From: Chondrosia reniformis
Taxonomy: Eukaryota > Porifera > Demospongiae > Chondrillida > Chondrillidae
Reading direction: 5' to 3'
DNA length: 64,000 nucleotides
Assembly (NCBI GenBank): GCA_947172415.1
Contig: OX359193.1
Span: forward strand, 8,457,501-8,521,500
The notes beneath the pieces were generated by a model. The model saw only the letters and a list, made by a program, of their open reading frames with translations. It was not told where the DNA came from and ran no database searches. The position numbers were made by a program, and so were the translations under genes. This document shows, in pieces, positions 1-10,668 of this stretch. Numbering within the stretch: the stretch's first letter is position 1; each line of letters opens with the position of its first letter.

Positions 1-1347
1 CACTTATTTGCATACTTTGAGAGAACTGTCTTTTTAATCGTATCTTCCTCTTTACTGGAAGAAAGACTACTTACATCCTCCGCAGTCACCTGGACACACA
101 CACACACATACAACTCATGTAGATACTAATGAACCACTCGATAGTAGAGGATCAGATAAAGATTCCCAGGGTCACCGATCAGAGATATATTTCTCAGAAA
201 AAAGTATCTGGTCCAGTGGAGAAAATTAAGAACAGATGGCTGAGCTCTACATGTATGTAAACCCTAAGTCTTAGCTCTAAATTGTGCTAAAGAAAATAAA
301 TCAATCAATATACTTGTATTCATATATGTATAGTATCATATATTATTATTATTATTATTAAATATATATACAGGTATATATAGTATAATATACAGGGGGT
401 AGTGAATCAACAAGATATGTTTATAGAGATTTCCGAGCACAATATTATTATACCTGTGGTGTTAACTTGCAGCTGTCTATCTGAGCAGTTCCAGTTGCCA
501 CTGAACTCAACAGTACTTCAATTGTCTTGTCAAGGTCTGCTCCTTGAGAAACGTAAGCCTGGTGTATGAAGGAGTGTGAAATATCAGCAAACATCTCGTG
601 GAGGAATCTAAAAGAGGAGAAAGCCATTCTAATAATACTACAACTACTAGACAATATAGTGTCCTGTCTCACTGTTCATCAGCAGTAGCATAATCTCTAC
701 TGTCTTTGCCTTCTTCTGTGGCCACAATGTTGTCCTTTTCACTTTCAGAGACATGATTAGTGATATCTTGTTCTTTCTTCTCAACTTGCACCTTATTGTC
801 CTTCTCCATATCTGTAGAGAACAGTTTACTTTGATCTCAGGCAACATTGCTATATACCTGTTCAAATGTACATGCAGAGTCACTATATCCCCTTTCAGTC
901 ACTCCATCTTCTCGTCTCATTCCATCAATAGTCTGCATCATCCATTCTAAGAGGAGTTCCCTATAGAAAAGGGGTGTGTCCAATATAGGCTACCTTTAGG
1001 AATACAGGAGACATACTAGCTAATAAAGAATCAGCAATTTTTGCATGAATGTTATTTCACATTACCTGTCCATATCTTCTATATCTCTTATATAGGCTGA
1101 TAGAACCGAATGAAGGTGCTCAATATCAAAACTCGTGTCACCATCTGCTTGCATTAACACTTCCATCAAATATTTCAGGGAATAGTCGTCAAAACAACTG
1201 GCACCATATTAGCAGTAGACCACTTTAGCAAGTTGCAATCATTGAACGGTTCACTTTGTTCGCTTACCTGTCGACGCTATCCTCGACCGAACACTTTAAC
1301 AAGAGATCTTGTAAACTAATCTTGAGTGCTGATAGCTTCTCTGCCAT
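1..1347 (-). CDS. CUEDC2: CUE domain-containing protein 2-like, C-terminal end beyond window
   Basis: CUEDC2 is an adaptor whose CUE domain binds ubiquitin. Exons read by hand on the minus strand: 1347-1268, 1197-1066, 960-858, about 800-673, 607-454, and 92 to the window edge. The start ATG at 1347 opens MAEKLSALKISLQDLL. The second and third exons match the CUEDC2 N-terminal region in layout. The fourth is an acidic, lysine-rich linker. The fifth carries the CUE helices (FLHEMFADISHSF and DLDKTIEVLL). The last visible exon has IKKTVLSKYANK, resembling the conserved CUEDC2 C-terminal segment. The acceptor of the fourth exon was chosen because only that frame continues into the CUE helices. 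The gene is divergent from KICS2, with 455 bp between start codons. Family assignment is fairly secure; exact exon ends are inferred. Confidence 0.72.
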
Positions 1348-1802
1348 TTGCATCCTCTGCTAGGTAGCTGGCTTTTCCCGGCAAACTTTAAATGACTTCG
1401 TTCGTTCTGTCGTTCTGGCCGCCCGAGCCTACTAAACCTATTAGCTAGGCAGATTGCAGTTGGGTCGATTTCTTTGAATTTTGAAATTTGTCACTGACTA
1501 CAGTCAAAGGAAGAAGTGATGAAATTTGCTACATCAACATACAATGCAGTAAAGAGTAGTAATTGTACTGCTGGTAGCTATGTTAATTATATGGACAGGC
1601 ATCTCCAGAACTGGTTCAGTGAATATTATGGACAAAACTACAGCAAGCTATGTATGTCAGATTAAAGCCAAATGGAATCCAGTTGGTGTAGAATCTTTTC
1701 ATTTCCCACAAGAAATTGGGTCAGCATGGAACCCGAGGAATGACTAAACTCACAATCCACATATTGTATATTGACATGAACCATACAGCCTGATGAAATA
1801 AA
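1348..1802. other. Divergent intergenic region between CUEDC2-like and KICS2
   Basis: This 455-bp spacer separates two start codons that point away from each other, so it should hold both promoters. I see no clear TATA box, tRNA or repeat in it. A shared promoter is an inference from orientation only. Confidence 0.4.
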
Positions 1803-4430
1803 ATGGCTGCCAAATCTGATGGTACCTCGAGGTCCAATTCCACAGATGTGAACGCGTCTGAAGGAACGCACAGTTTCTTTGACAAGGCATTGAGGCTTTG
1901 CCTTGTGTTGGAGTTTGATGCTGCACGAGAGTTATGCGTTAGTTCATGTCTACTAATATTTTGATTTAACTGGAGATTTTAACTTGGTTTGTAGGAGAAA
2001 GAAGATAAGACGTCACAGCCTAGTTCGCTATGGGACGTGTTCACTAAAACCTTGAGCTACTTTATACTAGTAGAAAAGTCGTATTATTCTCTTTCATTTC
2101 TCGAAAAGTCGTGGACCTTCAAAAAGAAAGAGGTACAGCTTGCATGAACACAATTATTGGACTGATATTACTTGCGATAGAAAGCCGTTTTGTACTCTCT
2201 ACTAGTCTCACCGAGGGCCTATGAGCTATGAAGTAGCAACGCAAAGGTTGAAGCGATTAGGAGATCTAGCTAAAACAGACATTGATAGCCTCTTTGACAC
2301 TCCTTGGATCAAGATTATACCAAATGTCTCAGATCAATTGCCAAACTTTATTAAAATGAGAAATAGAATGATTGGATTGTATCCCTTTAGCATACATCTC
2401 TGCTGGTGCAGTGTTAGCTGTGTCCCTGTTAGGTGTCCTTAACTGTCTCCTAGCAACACTCAGCTCTCCATCCATGGGAGGCCATATGTCCCTGTTAGGT
2501 GTCCTTAACTGTCTCCTAGCTACACTCAGCTCTCCATCCAAGGGAGGCCATATGTCCCTGTTAGGTGTCCTTAACTGTCTCCTAGCTACACTCAGCTCTC
2601 CATCCAAGGGAGGCCATATGTCCCTGTTAGGTGTCCTTAACTGTCTCCTAGCAACACTCAGCTCTCCATCCAAGGGAGGCCATATGTCCCTGTTAGGTGT
2701 CCTTAACTGTCTCCTAGCTACACTCAGCTCTCCAGCCAAGGGAGACCGTATGTTGACTCGGAGCAGGCGCACAAGGAGCTCTGTGCTATTGAAGACGAGT
2801 GAGTTCTGTATTTGATTGTTACTCTACCATCTCATGTACTGAATTGTATAATTTATAAAGTCCTGTAGATGGCCATTGGTATATACCTAGATATTGATCA
2901 AGATCTAATATACCAGTTAAACATGCTTCACTTTTTCATCTGTCTGTTTTAGGTTTAAAGAGAGTATTACTTCTCCATTCCTTGAACCATTAAAGGAGTT
3001 AATGACGTAAGTACTTCCATCCCAGATGTAGTAGTAATTATTACTACACAATGTATTTCGCCTCTTTATAGGAGGGAACTCTCTACAATGATTAACCTGT
3101 TGACTGTTCAGGAGCACTTGTCAAATTGGGACTTTATGTCCTCTGTGGTACATCTCCAAAGTGTTCACTTGTGTATGCACAAATGGTTGGGGATAACCCC
3201 TCTGACGGCTTCTGTGAGCAGTCTCCATTAGGTAGACCTGCACACTGGAAGCCATTTTAGGTTTGCTATCTCGTACTTTAGAGTGATAAAAAGTCTTTGT
3301 TTTCAAAACATTCAAAACAGCAGCTAGACTCAAAGCTGCTCTATCAATGGATGTCCAAGTTGTACACTAATCTCATTGCAAAGGTATAGCCATTCTCCAC
3401 CCACAGAAAGTATAGATACAGTATACTAGACCATTGTTGACTGGTACCGTTGATTGTTATATCTTCTACATATGTGTAGTTTTCCATATACTTTCACTGT
3501 ATTCTTGTGGATAATGCTACAAGTTGTGACATGAAGAACCTCTCAGAAAAGTTGGATCCTGATTTTTATTTAAAGTGAGCCAACTATAAATCTGTATTAC
3601 TGAATAGTATCCCATAATAGCCCTATTCTGTGTCTGAGTATTATATGTTAGATTAGCAATCTCTTTAGTTCAAATATACAAAATGCAGTAAAGTTGAATT
3701 CAGGTAGTTTTAGAAGGAGACTGAAAGAGAACACTTCCTGTTAATAATTTGAACTGAATATTCTCCTTTTCAGATTTAAACATGTTTTGGTACAGCTAAA
3801 TATGGAGTGCATTTTTCTGCTGTTTGACACTAATGGACTGCAGGACTTCAAAGGCCCTGGCTATCATTTACCAGACACACCTCCCATTGAATTAACAGGG
3901 TTATCCTCTTATCCTATTATGGTTCAATACCCCAAGGTACAGTATGTATGAAAGAGATTAATATATACTTATTCACACCCCCTTCGTTATCCAGGATTTT
4001 CCTCTTCAGTCGCACCTGCCAAGTATAATCAGTGTAATGTTTTCTCAGTTCTTTGAGACCAACAACTCTTACCTGGCAACCTCCATCTATCAAGTTGATG
4101 AGGTAATCTATTGCTCTTCCTAATATAGTACAGAATTAACTAGTAAATGTAGTTCATTGAAAAGGTTGTGGTTTTCCTATCTAGAAACTTCAGTGTGCAT
4201 ATTACATTATACCAACTGACCCTAGAGTGTTTCTAGTTGGCATCACTTCCACGTCTTCCTCCAAGAGGCACTCAAAAGTGCAGAGTGTTCTCCAAGGTTA
4301 GTAGTGTCCATGTTCGTCTTAGCTATGTATGTACTAAAAGTGTGTGTGCCACTCCGTTTCTCATTCCTTGATAGATTTGGCAGGACAACTTCGATTAACT
4401 CATGTGCTGTCCCTGTTGAAACCAGTATAA
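1803..4430 (+). CDS. KICS2: KICSTOR complex subunit KICS2 (C12orf66 homologue)
   Basis: KICS2 belongs to the KICSTOR complex, which tethers GATOR1 to lysosomes and so restrains mTORC1 through RagA/B. Exons by phase: 1803-1937, 1995-2132, 2206-2378, 2718-2798, 2953-3006, 3072-3213, 3282-3383, 3480-3574, then four more to the TAA at 4428-4430. All junctions checked keep frame. Family blocks visible include SYFILVEKSYYSLSFLEKSW, HLSNWDFMSSVVHLQSVH, QLDSKLLYQWMSKL and the C-terminal FLLFDTNGLQDFKGPGYH with a final SLLKPV. Intron 3 (2379-2717) consists almost wholly of a 66-bp tandem array. Its last unit supplies the acceptor actually used, because only that joint gives the conserved RMIGFYTQLSSQ. 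The 3' part from about 3510 is duplicated at 9658-10562. Confidence 0.85.
2421..2750 (+). repeat. 66-bp minisatellite spanning the intron 3 acceptor of KICS2
   Basis: Five tandem units begin at 2421, 2487, 2553, 2619 and 2685. Each carries a branch-site-like CCTTAAC, a CTGTCTCCTAG acceptor, and the start of the downstream exon. A 147-residue ORF runs through it because 66 is divisible by three, but that frame does not match KICS2. In the KICS2 frame each unit has a TAA, so units 1-4 must be intronic. Confidence 0.85.
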
Positions 4431-4536
4431 TGTAATGTATGTGATCATTGGTTGATTTTTAATAAGCAAACTGTGAATATTGTAATATTAATTGGGTCAC
4501 CTGCAACAAGTTCCGTATATTACGTAATCAACTAAA

Positions 4537-5805
4537 ATGGCGACTAATAGTAAGTGTGTAACAAATTGAATCGTGTATGAAACAACGCATAGTTTTACAA
4601 TCGTGTTTATTTATATAATTATATTGTTCGGATCTAAAGTTTCTATCATCGTATTATTTGATGCTTGTAGCTTCTCCATCGATCTTACCTGGCGTTGATC
4701 ACATTCTCCTGGTGCTGTCAGGTAAAGGTGGAGTTGGAAAGAGCACCATAGCAACGCAGCTCGCATTCTCATTGGCCCAGCTGGGCAAAAAAGGTAACCG
4801 AAAGTCATACACTGTACCCAGTCCTTTGATGTGAACATTCACACCTGATCAATTGTGATATGGAACTCCCTGCCCTACCCCGCCCATAAGGTGGGTGTGT
4901 TAGATGTTGACTTGTGTGGCCCAAGTATTCCTAAAATGTTGAACTTGGAAAATGAAGAAGTTCATCAGTGTCCTCAACTCCTCTCCCTCCCTCTCCCCTC
5001 CCTCAACTCCTCTTCTCTTTCTCACCTCTCCTCTTTTCCTAAGGTACTAGTGATGAACACATTACAGTTGTAGAGAATTTAGTCAGTCTTAATCCAGATG
5101 GTGTGATTCTAGTGTCAACTCCACAGGTTGGCTAAATATATGGGAAATTCTCTTGCATCTTGACACACCCCTTCTACCTCAAAGGGTGTGGCCTTAGCTG
5201 ATGTTCAAAGAGAATTGACATTTTGTCAAAGAACAAAACTGAATGTTCTTGGACTTGTGGAGAACATGAGTGGTTATGTGTGTCCCCACTGTGCAGTGAG
5301 TCATGGATACTAATACTATATGTATAGTTATGTGTTTTGTACTAATATACTTTCTATACTTAATGTATTAATATACTTACAATACTTACTATATACGTAA
5401 ATGTCTACAGGAGTGTACTAATATATTCTCCACTGGGGGCGGAGAGTCATTTGCATCTGAAAATGACATCCCATTTTTAGGTTTGTCACAACTGGTATCA
5501 GGCTTCTGCCAAATTACAAGTTGTACACACTTTACCTATCCAGTATTGTGCTTGTTGGTGTTCTGAACTCAAACCAGGAGTCAGGTCTCCGTGTGCTTGC
5601 TTTCCTAATCTAATATCTCATTACCACCCTCTCCTCTCACTTGTATGTCTTTCCAGGTAGAGTACCCTTAGATCCAAACCTGACACTGAGTTTGGAAGAA
5701 GGAAAAAGCTTTATTGAATCATTTAAAGGGTCTCCTTCTGCAGAATCAATGATAAAGATTGCAAAACAATTAATTGCCTCAATAAATTCAAAACAAATGA
5801 TGTGA
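4537..5805 (+). pseudogene. NUBP2: NUBP2-like, internally deleted copy
   Basis: This is the copy-1 paralogue of the intact NUBP2 at 10669-12448. It retains the start codon (MATN), the P-loop exon ([10 protein letters not shown]), the [14 protein letters not shown] exon and the 3' exons to the TGA at 5803-5805. A deletion joins the sequence after CAGTGTCC (about 4974) to the pyrimidine-rich tail of a later intron. This removes the two exons that in copy 2 encode the [11 protein letters not shown] and [11 protein letters not shown] segments. The end of the P-loop exon has six A's against five in copy 2, a one-base shift at the splice junction. The MinD-type ATPase could not work without the DTPPG segment, so I call it a pseudogene. 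Whether it is transcribed is unknown. Confidence 0.85.
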
Positions 5806-6052
5806 TTTATTTATTTATGTAATTCTTTATATTCTATTTACAAGTACTGCAACACTGTAGTAAATGTCTACCTCTTATACATCATACAAAAACAGTTTCC
5901 ATGCTTGCAGCCATGTCATTAACTATCAAACTTACTGTTTACAATAACCTACTTACATATATGGAATACTTGAGGTTTATAATTGAATTGTAATGCTTCA
6001 AATGTAGTCGTGTTATATAATAGTCTCGCAAGCCACTCTATTCTGTGTAATA

Positions 6053-8409
6053 ATGTCAGTGTTATTTCTGGCTATCCTCCTTCAACAAGGTAGGTATATA
6101 GATGGTTGTGTAGTCTACAAGTTAATTGGCAGCTGTTTCATTTCTGGTACTGTAGTGTTGGTAGTTGGAGGAGATGGACTGTTTTATTCACCAAAAAACT
6201 TTTCTGTGAATCCTGAAGTTCTACCAAGTGTTATTGAATTCAACTGTTACTATATGAAGACTCAAGGATTTGAAAGAACATATACGTATTCATGGGACTT
6301 GAATGGAGTAGTTTACAAAAGAACAGATAACTTTACAAGACAAGTTGAGGTATACAATCCCTCCATTGAAGGAGACTACACTTGTATTGCACTAACTGGT
6401 GGACAGAAACAGGATGAAATAACTGTGACATTGAGGCTACCAGGTTAGAATTGATCCAAACATCCACACATTTGATCAAATGATGCAAATATTGATTGAC
6501 TCTCGAATGCTTCTGCTATACAGTTGTACTTAATGCCTTCAACTCTACACCATTTACTGCTGGGATTACAAAGTTCAGTATCACTTGTAGCCAGATAGGA
6601 TACTTGAGGGACATGTACTGGACCTTTGATGGGCAGAGAATGGATACAGGTGTTGGAGGAAGAAGAGAGGTCTCTCTGTCCTCAAGAACAAAGTTAACCT
6701 CTTCAGCTCATAAAAATTTCCAGAATACTTCATTCTGTATTAGATATCCAAGAAGGAGTGATTCTGGAACTTTGAAATGTGCAGTGGAAGATGGATACAC
6801 TGAACCATTAACATATAATATGCTATTCGCACCTCCTCGTAAGTCTCAGTATGCTAAGGCTTGGTCCAGAAGCAGCTGCTAAGTGCCACTTCAGTACTGT
6901 TGAGTTACATATCACTGTTGTCCCATATTAGAGGGCTATACTGTTGAGTTACATATTACTGTTGTCCCATATTAGAGGGCTATACTGTTGAGTTACATAT
7001 TACTGTTGTCCTGTATTAGAGGGTTATACTGTTGAGTTACATATTACTGTTGTCCCATATTAGAGGGCTATACTGTTGAGTTACATATCACTGTTGTCCT
7101 GTATTAGAGGGCTATACTGTTGAGTTACATATTACTGTTGTCCCATATTAGAGGGCTATACTGTTGAGTTACATATTACTGTTGTCCCATATTAGAGGGC
7201 TATACTGTTGAGTTACATATTACTGTTGTCCCATATTAGAGGGCTATACTGTTGTGGAGAATGGGACTACGGTTTCCGGTTATGAGGTGATGCAGGGAGT
7301 GGAGCAATTTGCTGACTTTATATATAATGGTGAAGAGGGAGAGTCTGGCCTCCTGACTGGTGGGCGTGGTCAGCTGGCGGATGGGTGGGTGGGAGGAGCC
7401 TTGGACTCCTTAAATGAGGCAAAGGGAACGTTTGCCTGGGTCGGGTGGCAGGAACAAACAGTGGAAATATTGTTCAAATTCGATGGGAACAGAGAGTTTT
7501 CATCAGTCAACCTTCACACATACTTCAGTTATAGTGGTACCAATCTTGAAGTGATAGCTGCAGAGCGTATTGATGTCAGTGTGTTCCATTCTCCCAATAC
7601 TGAGGGGCAGGTCCATTCCTATACTTTGACTGCAAATGACAAAGCCAATGGAGATTTTGGTTTCATCCACATCAGAACTACCAATGATCAGGGTCGGCCC
7701 ATTGAAGGTGATGAGGTGAGATGTACACTGAAGAGGCCAGTCTCTGCAAGTGGGACCACCTTTCTTCTGCTCAGCGAAGTGACCTTCAACAGTACAGCTA
7801 GTGAGTGTATTAAGTTTTTGTATTCCAAATAGAGCTATTCTTCACAGTTATATATTCCTATACATATTCCTTCATTCTACTATAGAGCCTCTTGATCATG
7901 AGGGACCTTCTGCAGGTATATATATATCTTGCACCTGTAAACTGGCAAGGCATCCATATATGTCAGAATTTACCACTTGTGTGTAGAGTTCCCCTTGATC
8001 ACAGTAATAGCAGTACTTGCTGTACTTGTGGTTCTGTGTAGTGCTGTAGTGATGATGGGTATAGTTGTTCAGTTTTATTGTTACAGAAAAAGAAAGTGAG
8101 TTAAGTAAAACAATATTTTACTATTACATTGTCAATACTACTGCATGTCAGGTACCCCCCATGGTATTTAAATAGAAATGTGTGTATATCTGATGCAGTA
8201 AATCAACAGCATTAGATCCTGGATCACTAGCTGCTACAGATCCTGGACCACATGAACCAGACTATGAAGAAGTTGACATGAACAGCATTGGTTATAATGA
8301 AAGTGTAGATATGACTCCTAATCCAGCTTATAGCACCAGTAGACCAGAGGCAAAAGATACACATTCCAAAATAGAGACTGCTGACAATACTACTGACACA
8401 CCAAATTAA
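6053..8409 (+). CDS. Ig-like/discoidin-like single-pass receptor, copy 1
   Basis: Predicted cell-surface receptor without a kinase. A short hydrophobic leader (MSVLFLAILLQQ) is followed by a 66-nt frame-preserving candidate intron, then an Ig-like domain (FNCYY ... SIEGDYTC), a second Ig-like domain (ITCSQIGYLRDMYW ... SGTLKCAVEDG), and a domain of about 180 residues. That domain resembles the discoidin-like (DS-like) domain of discoidin domain receptors: GGRGQLADGWVG, FAWVGWQEQTVEILFKFD, TTFLLLSEVTFNST. A hydrophobic segment (VIAVLAVLVVLCSAVVMMG) and a basic stop-transfer YRKRK follow. The tail has DYEEVDMN and NPAY; NPAY also occurs in the DDR juxtamembrane region. It ends at TAA 8407-8409, earlier than copy 2. 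An eight-unit repeat straddles the exon that starts the DS-like domain. Ligand and role are unknown. Confidence 0.75.
6890..7252 (+). repeat. 44-bp minisatellite spanning a receptor splice acceptor
   Basis: Eight units, with GAGGGCTATA (GAGGGTTATA in the third) at 6931, 6975, 7019, 7063, 7107, 7151, 7195 and 7239. Each unit includes TTGTCCCATATTAG (or the CTGTATTAG variant) followed by AGGGCTATACTGTTGAG, an acceptor plus exon start. The paralogue at 13560-13625 has only one unit, so the array expanded after the segmental duplication. The last unit is followed by the true coding sequence. Confidence 0.9.
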
Positions 8410-8704
8410 AAATTCCACATTTTACTTATGTGCCAACATATATTTAATGTCAAGTCATTATACAATCAACACCCCCTATATGTCATATACAGAATGTATA
8501 CAAAAGCTTGAATATTTGATTTGATTTGAGTGTTTGATATACTTTCTATGAAGATGTTCTCTATCAAGTGATGTACTTTATAGATAATATGAAGACATAT
8601 TAAAACAGTGCTCTACAGTATAATATCAATACTAAGCTGATGTCTGTATTAATAAGCACAGTGCATACAGTGAGGAGGAGTAAACACAAACTACAAAACA
8701 GTTA

Positions 8705-9475
8705 TCAAATCATGTAGTCATTGTCGTCATCTGATCCTAAACTGAAGGCTGATTCATTGGCACTGCTTTCATCAGTAGAGTCATCAAAGTATTTTGCTTT
8801 TTTCATTTTCCTGATTGGCTTCTCCTTTGGGGGTGCCTTTGCCTTCTTCACCGGAGAGCTTTGAGTCTTTGATTTCTACAGCAAGTACAATGAAGTGATG
8901 GTACACACCACTTCATGGTTGTACCTACTTACCTTGCCCTTTGACTTTGGAGCCACAGTTGAAGACTTCCTCTTAACTGTCTTTCTTGCAAACATGTCAT
9001 CCTCATCGTCTTCTTCAATTTGATGAGTTGAGGTCACTGATTTAACTGATTCTGTTGAAGTACTTTTTGTAGTTGTCAAGTCCATTTCCTTCTTTACATT
9101 TGTCTTTGTGCTAGTAGTCTTCTAAAGCAATGAGAAATGACACAATGCATCATCACAGAGTATGAACGGTACTGACAATTCACTGTGTATGTGCCTAAAG
9201 ATGAATGGTGCACAAATGGCTCAGTAAGAATGTGTACTACGTATGTACCTTTTGTGGAGGCTTCTGTACTGCATTCTTTTTGAAAGACTTCTTTGCTACC
9301 ATTGGACTGTTATTAAAGTCAAGCATCCGATTCATAGGAATTCAACATTACAAAGTCTTCACTCTGAACACTGTCTCCATCTTCATCACTGGAGGAACCA
9401 TCACAGTATTTAACTGGTTTGCTAGCGGTTCTGGCCAGTCTCTCTTTCAACGGTAACTCCTCCTCCTCCTCTTCA
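8705..9475 (-). pseudogene. TOP2: TOP2 3'-end fragment from the segmental duplication
   Basis: This stretch matches the last three exons of the complete TOP2 gene at 15064-15877. It encodes the acidic C-terminal tail ending NESAFSLGSDDDNDYMI, with a TGA at 8707-8705. Relative to the full gene there is a 5-nt deletion near 9321 (GTCAAGCATCC against GTCATCAGAAGCATCC), which shifts the frame. It has no upstream exons: similarity stops at about 9470. It cannot encode a topoisomerase. It could still act as a 3' exon if some upstream promoter reads into it, but nothing in the sequence suggests this. Confidence 0.88.
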
Positions 9476-9657
9476 GGTTAGTGCACCCAAACACAGAAGT
9501 GCATGGTTAAGTTATTTAAATTTCAGTATACATGCAACTTCTGTATGATTAGCCTTATCATATAATCACTGTCTTGTTTCGATGATGTATTAGTGAACAA
9601 TGCCATTCCTACTTCTAACATCATTTTTTTAGTAAATGTTTTTTATTTACTTGTTAT
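9471..9657. other. Junction between the two duplication copies
   Basis: About 187 bp lie between the end of the TOP2 fragment and the start of the KICS2 fragment. I see no match to the rest of the window, so this is either filler sequence or the remains of whatever joined the copies. It is AT-rich and has no ORF of note. Confidence 0.6.
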
Positions 9658-10562
9658 ATGCTACGAGTTGTGACATGAAGAACCTCTCAGAAAAGTTGGA
9701 TCCTGATTTTTATTTAAAGTGAGCCAACTATAAATCTGTATTACTGAATAGTATCCCATAATAGCCCTATTCTGTGTCTGAGTATTATATGTAATCTCTT
9801 TAGTTCAAATATACAAAATGCAGTAAAGTTGAATTCAGGTAGTTTTAGAAGGAGACTGAAAGAGAATGCTTCCTGTTAATAACTTGAACTGAATATTCTC
9901 CTTTTCAGATTTAAACATGTTTTGGTACAGCTAAATATGGAGTGTATTTTTCTGCTGTTTGACACTAACGGACTGCAGGACTTCAAAGGCCCTGGCTATC
10001 ATTTACCAGACACACCTCCCATTGAATTAACAGGGTTATCCTCTTATCCTATTATGGTTCAATACCCCAAGGTGCAGTATGTATGAAAGAGATTGATATA
10101 TACTTATTCACACCCCCTTCGTTATCCAGGATTTTCCTCTTCAGTCACACCTGCCAAGTATAATCAGTGTAATGTTTTCTCAGTTCTTTGAGACCAACAA
10201 CTCTTACTTGGCAACCTCCATCTATCAGATTGATGAGGTAATCTATTGCTCTTCTAATATAGTACAGAATTAACTAGTAAATGTAGTTCATTGAAAAGGT
10301 TGTGGTTTTCCTATCTAGAAACTTCAGTGTGCGTATTACATTATACCAACTGACCCTAGAGTGTTTCTAGTTGGCATCACTTCCACGTCTTCCTCCAAGA
10401 GGCACTCAAAAGTGCAGAGTGCTCTCCAAGGTTAGTAGTGTCCATGTCCGTCCTAGCTATGTATGTACTAAAAGTGTGTGCCACTCCGTTTCTCATTCCT
10501 TGATAGATTTGGCAGGACAACTTCGATTAACTCATGTGCTGTCCCTGTTGAAACCAGTATAA
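9658..10562 (+). pseudogene. KICS2: KICS2 3'-end fragment
   Basis: This duplicates the last KICS2 exons, beginning partway through the exon equivalent to 3480-3574. It keeps the FLLFDTNGLQDFKGPGYH exon, the QSHLPSIISVMFSQFFETNN exon, the VFLVGITSTSSSKRHSK exon and a final SLLKPV with TAA at 10560-10562. Exons 1-7 are absent, as is any obvious start codon in the right frame. Sequence differences from copy 1 are few, mostly silent or conservative (for example QVDE to QIDE), which suggests a fairly recent duplication. Confidence 0.85.
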
Positions 10563-10668
10563 TGTAATGTATGTGATCATTGGTTGATTTTTAATAAGCA
10601 AACTGTGAATATTGTAATATTAATTGGGTCACCTGCAACAAGTTCCGTATATTACGTAATCAACTAAA

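Larger units (their letters stand above)
3511..9470. repeat. Tandem segmental duplication, copy 1
   Basis: This stretch is near-identical in order and sequence to 9658-15828. The left edge lies inside the KICS2 exon 3480-3574, where similarity starts near ATGCTAC. The right edge lies in a TOP2 exon near the CTCCTCCTC run at 9460-9475. It contains the KICS2 3' end, a damaged NUBP2, receptor copy 1 and a TOP2 3' fragment. Confidence 0.9.

Noticed and set aside
2329-2815. 147-residue ORFs on both strands across the 66-bp array
   Set aside because: They exist only because 66 is a multiple of three. The true KICS2 frame and acceptor place four of five units in an intron.
4537-5805. Copy 1 of NUBP2 as a functional short isoform
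   Set aside because: The deletion removes the DTPPG catalytic segment and fuses exon to intron sequence, so a working ATPase is very unlikely.
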